A DNA stretch of 64,000 bases from Malus domestica (taxonomy: Eukaryota > Streptophyta > Magnoliopsida > Rosales > Rosaceae). Location: assembly GCF_042453785.1 (NCBI RefSeq), contig NC_091675.1, forward strand, positions 74,501-138,500. Direction: 5' to 3'. A model generated the notes under the pieces. It saw only the letters and a list, made by a program, of their open reading frames with translations, did no database searches and was not told where the DNA came from. How positions within the stretch are numbered: the stretch's first letter is position 1; every line of letters begins with the position of its first letter. The translations under genes and the position numbers were made by a program. Positions 11,493-24,175 of this stretch are shown here, piece by piece.

Positions 11493-11904
11493 AAGTATTT
11501 AGTGTATTTTCTTCCTGTATATCTGGGTGCCGGATAACAAAGATTAAGCGAGAATTGTTTGATTATTATTTGAAAATCAATAAGCATATTATTTTTCTCT
11601 GATTGTTAGTACTAATTGAAATTTGACAAAGTAATTAGCTGGTGTGTTGGGCGATTTGGATACAGTTTTAGCTAATGACTCTTCTCTTGAAGCCTTTTAA
11701 TGAAATTGACCAAGTCCTCCGCCTACATCAAATGTTTACAGATGTATATTTCAATCCAATCCTTTGTTTGATCATGCGCACAGTATGTTTAACCAAATAT
11801 AGACAAAGAAGGTGGCCATATGTCTCTAACCTCTCTCTGTGTTTGTGTGCGGCATAATCTGATTTTGTTGATTTATTGTGGATAGAATAAGATTAGGAGA
11901 GGAG

Positions 11905-14900
11905 ATGGCAGACCGGTTGACCCGTATTGCAATCGTGAGCTCCGACAGATGCAAGCCAAAGAAGTGCCGCCAGGAATGCAAGAAGAGCTGCCCTGTTGTC
12001 AAGACTGGTATATTATAGTATCCCTTCTTAATTTTATCATTTTCATTGTTTCTGTTAGTAAAGGAAATAGCATATCAGGATTGGTCGAATCACTCAAGAT
12101 AATGGTTTCTTTTGTTTTCACAAAACGTGCAAATATTTTCCTGTTTCTTGAATTATGAGCTTGCTTTATGTTTCGTGAGGGTATTGGGATGCACAATTCT
12201 TGATTACTTAGATTCAGTAGCTGATTGTGTAGCACGTGAACTGTTATTTCTCATGAAACTTATTGTTTGTGTTCAATTATTTGATAATTACAAGGAAATT
12301 AAGGAAATGGATTGCCTCTTGCAAGTAGATTTACCCATAAACTTTACTAAGCTCTAAATACATGGTATATAAAAGCAAGGAAAGATTCTACTAAAAATAA
12401 AGGCATGAGCTCTCGTATATAGTGTGGAGGTTCCAAATAATTATTTAATATTTCAGTATTGGCAGAATTCCTGTAATGCATTAGGCTAGGTTTCTTCTTT
12501 GTACAAAGCTGATTTTCTTGCCTTGAACCCGATTTTATTAATATACCGTTGTCCTAGAGTGCTACAAATATACACCGCCTTTACCTAACTAATCAATCTA
12601 CAGGTAAACTATGTATTGAGGTTACCCCTGCAGCCAAGATTGCTTTTATCTCGGAAGAATTGTGCATTGGGTGCGGTATCTGTGTTAAGGTCTGTAAACA
12701 TTGTGGTTACTGTTCTTTTTTTGTTCCCTATCTTAGTTGGTTCTAAAGACATTCTTTGGACTCTGTTCCATCTCATGATGCAGAAATGCCCATTTGAAGC
12801 AATTCAAATCATCAACTTACCGAAGGATTTAAACAAAGATACGACCCATCGTTATGGTCCTAACACTTTCAAACTACACAGGTTAGCTCCTTACCACATT
12901 ATTGGGAAGTGATCACTGATCATGCTAGCACTTATGTGGCTAACAGAAATTCAAAATTTCAGGTTACCAGTCCCAAGGCCAGGTCAAGTTCTAGGTTTGG
13001 TTGGAACTAATGGCATTGGGAAGTCGACTGCCCTCAAAGTTTTGGCTGGAAAGTTGAAACCAAATTTAGGCCGTTTCAAGGTAATACTCCTTACAAAATT
13101 CACCTTCTCTGATAAGTATAAAATATTATTCAAACTCTTTTTGCTGTATTCTTTGATTAACTTATCTTGAAGTTTTTTTTTCTTTTCAGAATCCTCCAGA
13201 TTGGCAGGAAATCTTGACCTACTTCCGGGGATCTGAGCTGCAGAATTATTTTACCCGTATTCTGGAAGATAATTTGAAGGTGCCTTTTATGCTCATAACT
13301 TTTATAAGTGTATTTCCAAGGTATTTTCTTATAGTTAGGTTAGTTTTCGGACCTAGTGCTTGCTATCCAAGCAGAGCCTTCATATGCCGATTCTGGTACT
13401 AGGTGGGTGCTCTTATTGTCATAAATTGGATGGTCAAGATACCTTTTTACCGTCTTCAATGTATTCTGATGAATTCCAAGTTTAGTTTTTCTTCTGGCCC
13501 AGTCTGTGGAAACAAAATGCATGCATTTCGATTTTGTTTGTTTTTATGTAATAAATTTTTTGCTTCGTGCTGATTGCATAATTATAATTTTCTTTTCATT
13601 AACAGGCCATTATAAAGCCCCAGTATGTTGATCACATTCCAAAAGCAGTTCAAGGAAATGTTGGGGAGGTGCTCAACCAGAAAGATGAGAGGGATATGAA
13701 GGAAGAACTGTGTGCTGACCTTGAGCTGAACCAGGTTATAGAACGTAATGTAGGGGATTTATCAGGTGGGGAGCTTCAAAGATTTGCCATTGCTGTCGTC
13801 GCCATACAGAATGCAGAGATATATATGTTTGACGAACCTTCAAGTTATCTTGATGTGAAACAAAGGCTTAAAGCTGCCCAAGTTGTCCGATCTTTACTCA
13901 GGCCTAATAGGTCTTTTTTTCGTATATTTCTCTACTCTCAAATTTTCATTGCATGTATTTGTTGGATTCTTTTTCTTGATTGTCTTCTTTCATGTTTAGC
14001 TGATCGGTATGTTCCCTTGTGTTTTCAGCTATGTAATTGTTGTGGAGCATGATCTTAGTGTCTTGGATTACTTGTCAGACTTCATTTGCTGTTTATATGG
14101 GAAACCTGGTGCATATGGAGTTGTGACTCTTCCATTCTCAGTTAGAGAAGGAATCAACATCTTCCTGGCCGGATTTGTTCCTACAGAAAATCTTAGGTTC
14201 CGAGATGAATCTCTGACATTTAAGGCAAGATTATAAATTTTGTCCATGAATTGGTCTTCTGACTTATCAGTACTTTTTGATTTACTTTGTTGCCTGTATT
14301 AGGTTGCTGAGACACCACAGGAAAGTGCTGAGGAAATTGAGACATATGCACGATATAGATACCCATCAATGAGTAAAACTCAGGGAAATTTCAGGCTTCG
14401 TGTGGTTGAGGGTGAATTTACAGATTCTCAAATTATTGTGATGCTGGGTGAGAACGGAACAGGGAAGACTACATTTATTCGTATGCTGGTATTTTTAGTT
14501 TCTTTTTCCATTTTCTTTTTCTTCATTAACTATAGCTTATCTGTTTCAGATGTTGAGTTAACATATATTCATCCGATTTTCAGGCGGGTCTATTGAAACC
14601 TGATATTGTAGAAAATTCAGATGTGGAGATACCTGAATTCAATGTTTCTTACAAGCCTCAGAAAATCAGTCCAAAGTTTCAATCCACTGTCAGACACTTG
14701 TTACATTCAAAAATCCGTGATTCATATACTCATCCACAATTTATGTCGGATGTGATGAAGCCTCTTCTAATTGAACAATTAATGGATCAAGAAGTTGTGA
14801 ATCTCTCTGGCGGTGAGTTGCAGAGGGTTGCATTATGCCTATGCCTCGGGAAGGTAAATTTATTTTTTACTTTGTGTAGGACACTTTGAATCTCGGGATG

Positions 14901-15786
14901 AATTCATTTGAACACTTTGTTGCAGTCTTTCTACTTGGCTGCGTCTGAGTGGGTGGAAGTTGGGGAGTTATAAGTTTTTCTTTAGCCACTATTTAAGATA
15001 TAAGTTTTTCTTCTGAGATAGGAAACATGCTAGGTGTGAATCCAAATAATTGAGGAATAAGAATGTGTCAGTTCTCAGTATACAATTCATATATCTACCA
15101 ATATGTAAAGTTGGTTTCTCGTGGCAATCTTGCTGTGCTCTGCCTGTAAAGTAAACAATGTAAATATAGTGATTACATTCACTTTTGTTCTTTTTTTATT
15201 GTTTGATTCCGGTAAGGTTCTGCCTTACAGTTGCATTATTCTAACTAGTTGAAGTGCATGCAGATCAGTTTTGATGAGTACATTCTAATGTCCGCCTCTA
15301 TTTACTCAATGCAGCCAGCAGATATTTATCTGATAGATGAACCAAGTGCTTATCTTGATTCTGAGCAGCGTATTGTTGCTTCTAAGGTCATAAAGAGGTT
15401 TATCCTTCATGCTAAGAAAACTGCTTTCGTGGTTGAACATGATTTTATTATGGCTACCTACTTGGCTGATAGAGTTATAGTCTATGAGGGGAAGCCGTCA
15501 ATTGATTGTACTGCAAATTGTCCCCAGTCATTGTTGACTGGGATGAATCTGTTCTTATCGGTAAATGTTGCAATGAATCTCATTGGAATTGCTCTCGCTC
15601 TCTCTCCCTCGCTGTGCACAAGCAACTTCCATTTATTTTGTTTCTTTGTTTTTTTAAATCATGCAGCATCTTGATATCACATTTAGACGTGACCCCACTA
15701 ACTATCGCCCAAGAATCAACAAATTGGAGTCAACTAAGGATAGGGAACAAAAAGCTGCTGGGTCCTACTATTACCTGGATGATTGA
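11905..15786 (+). CDS. ABCE2: ABC transporter E family member (RNase L inhibitor, ribosome recycling ATPase)
   Basis: Eleven exons join to 605 residues: 11905-12007, 12604-12689, 12784-12881, 12963-13080, 13190-13279, 13606-13910, 14029-14224, 14303-14488, 14584-14853, 15315-15560 and 15667-15786. The N-terminus has the two iron-sulfur cysteine sets ([16 protein letters not shown] and [13 protein letters not shown]). Two ATPase domains follow, with Walker [10 protein letters not shown] (residues 110-118) and GENGTGKTT, two LSGGELQR signatures, and Walker [13 protein letters not shown] and [12 protein letters not shown]. It ends SYYYLDD as in plant RLI2. In all eukaryotes this soluble protein splits ribosomes after termination; it is not a membrane transporter. 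Intron 7 uses a GC donor (AAG|GCAAGA). All motifs are intact, so the gene is probably active. Symbol by family; the paralogue number is uncertain. Confidence 0.95.
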
Positions 15787-16608
15787 TAAGGCCTTGATGG
15801 TATGTTTCATTCTTATTCCGTTTATTTCATGTTTTTGTTGCCATTTTGATATTACAAGGTGTTCCAATTTGCGTTTTGGCCAGATTTGGAGGGCGTTCAT
15901 ATGACCTTAATAATGGAATCACAGCTGAAGTCATGACATTCTGACAAATGATCGGAGGTCCTTTGTTTACCAGAGAGAATGAGTTTTCCAGGCCCTCCCA
16001 TGTTGTTAGGTACTTGAGTAAGTCATGCCCTTGCCCTATAGATAGTGTGCTTGCACTCATGCAGTTTTGGTAAATTAGTCTCATTGGGCGAAGCAATCTA
16101 GATGTACAATTAATGGTCACTCATAGTATCAGCGATTGCAGTTTGAGGAAAGGATGTTTAACTGTTGTGCTTTCTGGGTTTATGTAACAGTGATTTCATC
16201 TCTCGTGGTAAATTTTGTTTTTTACATTACAAATTTGTTCTGTAGATGCCTGGGCTTATTCTTGTAAAAGTGTGGAAAGGTTTTAATGCTCAGGGAAAAG
16301 AATTCTAATGGGCGTTTGATATGCTGAAGACAGAATTCTACAGTTCTTTGTTTAGTGTCGACTGTTGAGAAAACTGACGCTGTCACAAACTCAACCAATT
16401 ATTTACCAAATGATTCTTTGTTTACCGCACTTTTAGCTTGGGGTGTAAGCGAATGGAAAGGCGAAATGAAGCTGGAGTGGTAGTTGAGTCTTCTTTGTAA
16501 TGGAATGGAATGGAATGGAATGTGACAGTCTCTAACGAAAGGAGATAGCCAATAAGCCAAAAATATGGGAAAAGAAAAAGCAAGTGATTGAAATTTGCAC
16601 GAGAACCT
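15787..16608. other. ABCE 3' UTR and intergenic DNA
   Basis: No further gene. A TGGAA pentamer run lies at about 16499-16521. The poly-A site of the ABCE gene could not be placed. Confidence 0.5.
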
Positions 16609-16616
16609 ATGATATG

Positions 16617-17632
16617 TAGGGGTGGGTTCGGTACGGTTACCGTACCAAAATTCTCGTACCAATTACCGTACCAAATTTTCGGTTTGGTAAAATCTATTAC
16701 CATTACCATACCAAACTTTCGGTATACCGAAGTTCGGTATTGCCAAATGTTCGGTTGGCATGGTATGGCAATGGTAATTGCCACTTTATTTTGAGACAAA
16801 ATTTGTTTTTGCTTTGTTCAACATTTCATATTTTGTGCCTCTGTAATAAGACAAAGATATATAAACCAAATGCATAGACGGAAGAAAATTCTCATAACAA
16901 GTGCCCAAATGGATTTTGGATTTCCACATTCAAATGGATTTACAGCCGCATGAAATGTTGATGAATTACTTGAAAATTATAAGCCTAAAACAAAGAATGG
17001 AAACATAAAGCAGTAATTTAAATTGTAGCCTAAATTCATCTATTATTCATCATTCATAATTCACACACACAATAATTCAAATTATGCATCAAAATGAAAA
17101 TTAAGCTTACAATCCAAATAGAAGTTACAAACCAAAACAAATAGAAGTTAACAATCCAAATAGAAGTTAAAGTTTCAAACCAAAGGAAAATTGAAACTAA
17201 ACTTCAAAAGGTAAAATTCATTGATCAATTCTTCAAGTTTAAGATGTCGAAACTTTTGGAGGAGGCATTGAACTTGTAGAAGATTGAGTTTGTGTCAAGC
17301 CTATATTACAAACGAAGAAAACATATTAGTAGTAAGAAGAATTAAAGTTGAAAACCATTTAACAAACAAAGAAAATATATTATAATTTATAAATATGTGT
17401 TATATTATAATTATATATTATATAATTTATATAAATTATATATTATATTATATTTTCGGTACAGTATGGTAATACCGTGGTAATGATATCCATTACCAAT
17501 ACCGTACCACGAACTTTCGGTACGGTACAATACCGTACCATTACCATTGGCACAAAAAATTTGGCACAAAATCGGTATGACACGGTTGGCAATTCGGTTG
17601 GTATGGCAATTTGGCAAAAAAATCCACCCCTA
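16617..17632. mobile_element. Non-autonomous hAT element with 8-bp target duplication
   Basis: It starts TAGGGGTGG and ends CCACCCCTA, a terminal inverted repeat of nine bases. It is flanked by the identical octamer ATGATATG at 16609-16616 and 17633-17640, which is the hAT signature. Subterminal regions at both ends are dense in GGTACGGTA/TACCGTACC motifs, probable transposase binding sites. The 1,016 bases contain no transposase. Confidence 0.92.
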
Positions 17633-17640
17633 ATGATATG

Positions 17641-18247
17641 GAGAGGTTCTTGCGTGAGTCTTGGGTGTGGTCTGAGAATGGGGAGGGAAACAAATGAGAC
17701 CGGGTGATGTGTGTGGGCCGGACAAGCTAACTGGTCCGGGTTTCGTATGTTAATATTTTTCTAGGTTAAATTATACTAATACCCTTTGAGGTTCATGTTT
17801 TCACAAAAACTCTGCACCTTTGAAACATTATTCTAACACCTCTTGAGGATTAATTCACTCACATAACTCTTCCTTCCATAACTAAGGGTAATGCTAGAGA
17901 GAGAAAGATGGCCATGGGTGGTTTTGTGAGGCAAAGGTGGTTTAAGGTCTAGGATTTGGGGGTAGAGCGAGGGAGGGGTTTGGTTAGGGATTGGTCTTGA
18001 GCGAGAGTAGATCTTGAGCAGGTGTTTCTTTGCTAGACCGCTCTCGATTGTTATAAGCCAAAATAGGATAAAAGGAAGTAACTGAAAGTTGTATATTGAG
18101 TCGTAGCATTTTTGTGGACGTTGTTATATATACATACACATGTGATTTCATTCACCCTAGAAGGATAGAATCAAATCAAATCAAATAAAAGCAACAAAAT
18201 TGAGAAAATATTAATATTATTCTACACACAGATTAATTATTACTCGT
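17641..18247. other. Intergenic, between the hAT element and PUB14 3' end
   Basis: No gene recognised. The last 100-150 bases probably include the PUB14 3' UTR on the minus strand. Confidence 0.45.
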
Positions 18248-20738
18248 TCAAGGAATTTGTTCACTCTTGCTTATGAGTTGCAGAAGTGCATTTGCCTTCC
18301 TTTGAGCTCTGTTGGTTCCACTCCTTGTGATCTCTACCAAATGCTCGTACACTCCAAACTGCAGTGCGGCAAGTAAGAAAGAGGAATTGCTTGACCCCAA
18401 CTCGAGAAGAACTGACGTTGCACATTCCTTGTTCTTGGGTGTTCCTTCCCGGATAAATTCCACCAGAATTTCAATGAATGAGAGCTGTCCAATCTCTTGT
18501 CGTCCATCTGGATGTGATGCAAGAAGTAAGAAGATGGAGAGCGCTTCGTCGACCATGCCCAAGTTTCTGTCCTTGAGTAGCTGGAGTAGTGGTGGTACAA
18601 TGCCAGCACTAATGGCCCTCCCCTTGTTTGCTTGGTTCAGAGATAAGTTAAACAGTGCCGTGGCAGCGTCTTTTCTACCTCTAATAGTCCCGTCCTGCAA
18701 CAAGTCTACTAATGGCGGAATGCCATTTGATTCTCCCACAATTACTTTGTTCTCATCAATCATCGACAAGCTAAATAAAGCTGCTGCAGAGTTCTCTCTA
18801 GCTTCTGTGCTTCCATTCTGCAAAACTTCTATAATAGCTGGAATGGCTTCTTCTCTGGTTATCAATTTCTTGTTTGTTTCATCAATCGATAAGTTCAAAA
18901 GAGCCGTTACTGCATGCTGTTGAACTTTAGAATCTGGGTAGGAAAGAAGTTGCACCAGTGGCGGGATTCCTCCACCTTTGGCAACCAAAATTCTGTTCTC
19001 TGGGTTCTCTTTAGAGATCAAACGAATCTTCATGACCGCATTCCTTTGCACTTCTAAGTGACTTGAGGACAGTTGGTCAACCAATGATGAGATCTCCTCT
19101 TTGTGTTCGGTGGAGGAGCTTTCCTGGCCCGTGGAAGTTTCTTTTTTCGGGAGCTGGAATTTGTTCTTCTCACACCACTGCATGATTAGATTTTTTAGAG
19201 CATAATTCGGTGCAAGTGACAGGTGAGCCAGAGTCTGCCTGGTCTTGGGACATGTCCTATGATTGGTGTCGAGCCACTTTTGTATGCTTTCTCTGTTATA
19301 CGTCTTTAATGAAATATCCAAACCCGAGGAAAAAAAAAAGATGAATCAGTTCCCGTTCTGTTAATATAACAATTGTAAACGTAAACTGAGCGCAAAGTTT
19401 ACTTTTACTCTACAAGAGTTATGCTCCAATACACACGACATGAGTAGAAGGAAGAAAAATATAAACTAGGGAAACCTAGCCAGTGCATGTTTCATGTAAG
19501 CAACTCACCTGTCCACTTGCAACAATAACAGGATCCGTCATTATTTCTAGTGTGATTGGACAGAGGAACTCATGAGGGATCATCAAAGACGGGCACTTCT
19601 CGAGCATTTTAGGCATGACAGGGCCGTCAAGTACATCGGTCGCTTCCATTCCTGCGATTTGTCTGAATTTGTTAAGAAGATCGATGATTTGCTGCGTAGT
19701 CTCTGCACTTGGCCCTCCTCTCTCTTTATCCTTAACCAGATTCCTCACAGCTATTGTTTCTATCTTAAGGTCCTCGGATTTTTGCAGGTCTAGCTTTTGG
19801 GCGAGCCTCTCTATAATGGCACTATCAGCATTTCTATCTTCTTTTTTGGACAAAACCACCATAATATCCATTGCGAGCTCTATGTCCTGTGTATCTGTTC
19901 GCTTCCTCGCTCGTCTAAGTTGCATGATCATCAGTTCAACCTGAAACAAAGCGAAAAAAGTTATATCAGAAACAAAACCAGACTGGATTGGAGTGCTAAT
20001 TAATTCGTCTAAGAAATTACCAATCTCCTGATTAACGCCACCCCCCACCCCGGGACAATCAGGAACAAGTTTTTGATACACAAACTTATATCAAACGTGT
20101 GCAGCAAAGCGAGAATAGTTTGAATTGATAAAAGATCTGTATGTGTGAAAAAAATTGAAATAACACATGGGAAGCATTAGCTTGAAAACGGGAAAAGGGA
20201 CAAATATGTATATACCTGTTCCTCAACTTCATCTGATAGGCAAAGTTCATCAGGCAAACCTTCTAAAGCCTGACCGAGTCTTTCATGAACCGCATGAAAT
20301 CTAACCATGACTGCCTCGCTTTCAAGTGCCTAAATTACCGCAACAACAAATAAATTAATAATTCACGGTTCCGAATTTGAACATCTATTAATTTTCAAAG
20401 GGAAAAAGCCTAACCAGATAAATTTTGCTCCCCTCATTACAAGTTTTCAACAATTTCTTTGCCATGAGAAGCACCTTCTTCAAATTTGCCAACCAAGCAG
20501 CACCCCTCTCCGGAATTGGCCCATCGAGCTCCCGCGTCTCCTGAAAAAGCGGCAGCAAGAGCTTCATACGCCGCACCAGGTTGTAGCATTCTTTCCTCTG
20601 CGTCCTTCGGTAATCTCCGAATTGAGCAACATATTCAATCACACCCTCCGCAGTTTCATCTCTGATCTCTCCTCCTCCTCCGCTGCCTCCGCCACCTCCA
20701 CCTTCACCTTCGTCTCTGATCTCTCCATCGATCACCAT
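18248..20738 (-). CDS. PUB14: U-box/ARM-repeat E3 ubiquitin ligase (PUB14-like)
   Basis: Four exons on the minus strand, 20738-20415, 20329-20216, 19940-19509 and 19303-18248, give 641 residues with GT-AG introns and matching phases. The order is a Gly/Glu-rich start, a UND-type N-terminal helical domain (about 25-250), a U-box at about 266-340 ([40 protein letters not shown]), then about seven Armadillo repeats to the end (repeated NKxxI...[31 protein letters not shown]). Plant PUB13/PUB14/SPL11 proteins are E3 ligases in defence, cell death and flowering control. The intact U-box suggests activity. The nearest relative is judged to be PUB14; substrates are unknown. The start lies in a short first exon with the usual family sequence after it. 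Confidence 0.93.
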
Positions 20739-21290
20739 GGGCCTCCACCTTTATACATATATGTATTCTAGATGAATCAAAAAACAAAAGCCTAGTTTCT
20801 TAGAGTAATTCTGACTTCAAATCACGAGTAAACGAACTAGCAATAGCATTGCCCTAGGGTTCATGAATGCATAATTCGCCGCTGGAATCCGGGTTGAAGA
20901 TAACGAAACCCTAACCTTAATTTCCATGGATTCCATTTGCAGGTGCTCTGTGTGTTCGTTCTTGGTGCCTGTCAGAAGCTTTTCGCGGGCTTTCCGGGTC
21001 CGTGGCTTTTTAAATTGGAAAATACATGGAGCCTAAAATAGAACGCTAATTGAAAGTTTGGTTAGTTTCTAACCAACCTACTTTTGGGTTCCCTTTGCGG
21101 TAAATTGCCAATTGCCACGATCCACTAGTATTACTATGACTACTCAGTACTCACATAGCATTAGCATTAGTATTAACCTCTCTCTTTCTCTCTGTCTCCC
21201 TGTCTCTAACACACACGCGCACACACACACAAGTTACAATTAGGAAACAAAAAAATGTTACTTTTATCACATCTGTACCACCTTTTTAAT
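20739..21290. promoter_or_regulatory. PUB14 upstream region
   Basis: The stretch contains a TATACATATATG run about 15 bases upstream of the start codon and AAACCCTAA/CCTAGGGTT telo-box-like motifs at about 20850-20910. A CT/AC microsatellite lies at 21177-21232. No start site can be fixed from the sequence alone. Confidence 0.35.
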
Positions 21291-21299
21291 AGAGATGGA

Positions 21300-22370
21300 A
21301 TTCATTTATGTTGGTGGACTTCCTGTTTGACAGATCAGATAAAGGATCGGATAGGACTAGTTATACGGACGCGGGTGTTTGGCGCTCAATCGTACTAAAT
21401 AAGCGCCAGATTAATTTAACCGGTCTGCTTATCTAAGAGGGTATATGTCGGATTAATAAACCCAACCAAAAGGCTCGGATTATTAGTCGGTCCTCTCGCG
21501 AACTCGGCCCTCTCTCTCTCGCATTCTCTCGGCATCGTCGTCGTCCTCCCCGTCGCCTTCCTCGTCGTCCTCTTCTTGTGGCCTTCCTCGTCACCTTCCC
21601 CGTCGCCTTCCTCGTCGCCTTCCCCGCCGCCTTCCTCGTCGCCTTCCTCATCGTCGTTCTCTCGGCGTCGTCGTCTTCCTCTCGCCTTCCCCGTCGCCTC
21701 CCTCGTCGTCGTTCTCTCGGCGTCGTCGTCCTCTCGGCATCGTCATCGTCCTTTCATCCACTCGCCGTCCTCCCCTGCAACTGGGTCTTGCAAAGAAACA
21801 TGGTGCGGTGGAAAGATAATTTCAATTTGGGATTCTTCTGCAGTCGAGGAAGAATAAGGGAGAGAGAGGGAGGGAATTTGGGGTGTGCGGCGGAGAGATC
21901 TGGGAAAAAAGTGATGGTTTCAGTTTTTTTTTTTTATATTTATTTTAAGTTTTGATTATGCAGTTTTGATTATGCAGTCGGGAAAAAAGGTCAACTTTTT
22001 TGTGACATTCTAAAGCATTACTCACAAAGAGGGCGATATCTGCTCGCAGAGACTGGAAAAATTATTTGGGATTATGCAGTCGGGGAAGAAGAAGAAGGGA
22101 GGGAGAGGGAGGGTGTTTGGGGGTGCGGAGACATCTGGGAACAAAAAGCTGATTTCAGTTTTTTTTTTTTTTTTTTTTAAGTTTAATTTTATTTTAAGTT
22201 TGATTCCTCCTATCCGGTATAACCAAACACAGTATAAATAATACGATCATTAGTCCGATACTGCACCAAACGTCCGATTAATTTAGTCAGTACTATCCGG
22301 TGGCTATTTATCCTATCCGACAGAAATAGTCAGTACAGTCCGAGCTGCCAAACGAGGCCTATTAAAGAAA
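21300..22370. mobile_element. Putative non-autonomous element with repetitive GC-rich core
   Basis: Both ends are rich in GGATAGGA/TCCTATCC and GTTTGGC-type motifs. Examples are GGATCGGATAGGACTAG at about 21345 and, inverted, CTATCCGGTGG and TATCCTATCCGACAG near 22300. That fits a degenerate inverted-repeat element. The interior has poly-T tracts and a GC-rich block. Its class and exact borders are not established. Confidence 0.35.
21540..21770. repeat. CGTCGCCTTCCT-type tandem repeat
   Basis: Units close to CGTCGCCTTCCT and CGTCGTC recur across about 230 bases. Open frames seen on both strands here (Ser/Pro-rich or Arg/Gly-rich) are by-products of the triplet repeats, not genes. Confidence 0.8.
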
Positions 22371-22374
22371 TAGT

Positions 22375-22955
22375 ACAAGTGTTGTATGAAAAATATGATA
22401 AGTATAACATTACTTTTAAGACTATCTCCAACTCTTGGAATAAAGCTTAAAATATAAGTTTTAACCCCCCCCCTCCTTCAAGTGGTTTCATTGATTCCAT
22501 CATGCACACTTATTCAGGAAACTTGCTAGACGTACTTTTCGATACACTTTGACTACTGTACAACCGCAAGCATTGACTTTGTTTTGTTAGATGAGACAAC
22601 CTTTAGCAATATCATTCAGGTAGGATCTTACTGTTCAAGTCACTAGTATCAGTATTAACGGATAAATTAAGGCTCCGGATTAATACATGAGGTCATGTAT
22701 ACAAAAGGACTAACGTAAGAGACCAGTGAGGTTGAAGTTGGAAAGGCGTCCTGTGGGAGGGAGTAAGCTTACCACCTTAGTGAGACCAGTGAGTTTTACC
22801 TTGTGGCAAGGGTGTGGCTGCAATTTTAACTTCGAAGGGGACAAAATATAAAGCAGAATTATATTTAATACAAGAAAATGTTAATTGTACTTGTAATGAG
22901 AATTATTGATTCAAATACAACTTGACAACTTATAATATCTCTGGCTTGCAGCATC
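22375..22955. other. Intergenic, nothing recognised
   Basis: Sequence of gene-like base composition in places (for example 22500-22620), but no reading frame or splice pattern could be assigned. A C-run lies at about 22465. Confidence 0.4.
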
Positions 22956-22959
22956 CAGA

Positions 22960-23336
22960 TTTGACTGACTTCTGAAGAAAAGGTTCTCAATGCAATCTTT
23001 TGGGGGTGTTTACGAGTATCGTGGGACACCGAGGAAAGAGAATGAAGTAATCCTGTTGTTGAATATGTTACTGTTCTCATATGGATCTCTGGATGGGAAG
23101 ACGTGGACAAATCTGAGAGCGCACGAGAATGACCAAACTATATGCAAGCCTGGGCAATTTGCGTCATGGCCCGTAACTGGACAGAACGCTCTTCTACCGT
23201 TCCGATTCTTTAGGGTGGTTCTGACAGGTTCTAGTTCTACAACAGATGCTTCCAACCCTTGGAATTTCTGCATTTGCTTTCTAGAACTTCCACTAATTTG
23301 TTTACATTATGTGTTGGCTTTTCCTCAATTTCTATA
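22960..23336 (+). pseudogene. Fragment of BTB/POZ protein of the At2g30600 type
   Basis: The plus strand reads VYEYRGTPRKENE, then SYGSLDGKTWTNLRAHENDQ, CKPGQFASWPVTGQNALLPF and RFFRVVLTG, then DASNPWNFCICFLEL. This matches, from memory, the C-terminal discoidin-like region of the plant BTB/POZ protein At2g30600, which ends with a very similar block. The upstream side has a stop and no link to a BTB domain, and the family-type end after CICF.EL is replaced by unrelated sequence. It is a truncated copy, either a retroposed or transposon-moved piece; no transposon ends were found around it. Confidence 0.6.
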
Positions 23337-23399
23337 AACTTCTTCGTCGAAATTTAATTTGTTTCATGTATATCCATTATCCATATGTGTGTTAGTTGA

Positions 23400-24120
23400 A
23401 CTGTTGAAATATAAATAGTAAGGGTGTTGTGTTTGGCTCATACATTTGTGAGTAATTATGAGTCATGTGTTAACAACAATGAAGTGACCTGTGTTTGCTT
23501 TCGGTGGAAATATCACATGGTGTGGGTTGCATGAAAATTGCAGACAAAGTAAAAGCAAAAGTTTGGTGGACATCATCATGAGTAAAACCATAATGATGAT
23601 GCTTGCTTTTACTTTAATGATGATGTTTGTGGAAAAATGGAAAGTTGATTCCTTTTTCTTTTGCTATTTATTTTGCTAAGAACCGAAGGGAGAGAATGAG
23701 AGATTTGGCTCTCTCCTAAGAAAACATCAGAGAGCATCCAAAGGGTGAGAGCATTCGGCTCTCCCATGGGAAAGCATGGGCACGGGTGAGAGAAAATCAA
23801 GAGAGCTAGAGTGAAAAGTATTCTAGTGAAAGAACTCTTGGGGTAGAGTGAGGCTCTTGGGAAAATTCTATGAGTGGGTGTGCAAGGGATTTGGGATTGG
23901 GTTATGTTGATTTAACTCATGTGTACTTGTACTGTTATTCTCATAGTGAAGAGCAATATCTCTCCGGGGACGTAGGCAGGTTTTTGCCGAACCTCGTAAA
24001 TTTCTCGGTGTCTTTATTTCTTGTATTTTATTCTGTTCAACTGAGTGTGATTTTGGTGAGGTTGTAATCTGAATCTCGTTTCCACACTGACAAACGGGCC
24101 AAGGCACAACAAAGGGAGGA
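23400..24120 (+). mobile_element. Copia-like LTR fragment or solo LTR
   Basis: A region that may begin TGTTGAAATATAAATAG contains CGGGGACGTAGGCAGG plus TTTTTGCCGAACCTCGTAAA. That is the typical R-U5 stretch of plant copia LTRs (GTGGACGTAGG...GCCGAACCACGTAAA). No internal gag/pol, primer site or second LTR lies beside it, so it is a solo LTR or a fragment. The target duplication was not resolved. Confidence 0.5.
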
Positions 24121-24175
24121 AAAGCCCTTAATTCTTTCAGTTGATTGTGGTTCACCATGATGAGGGTACTTATCA

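Noticed and set aside
18312-18923. 203-codon plus-strand frame
   Set aside because: Antisense of the ARM repeats of PUB14.
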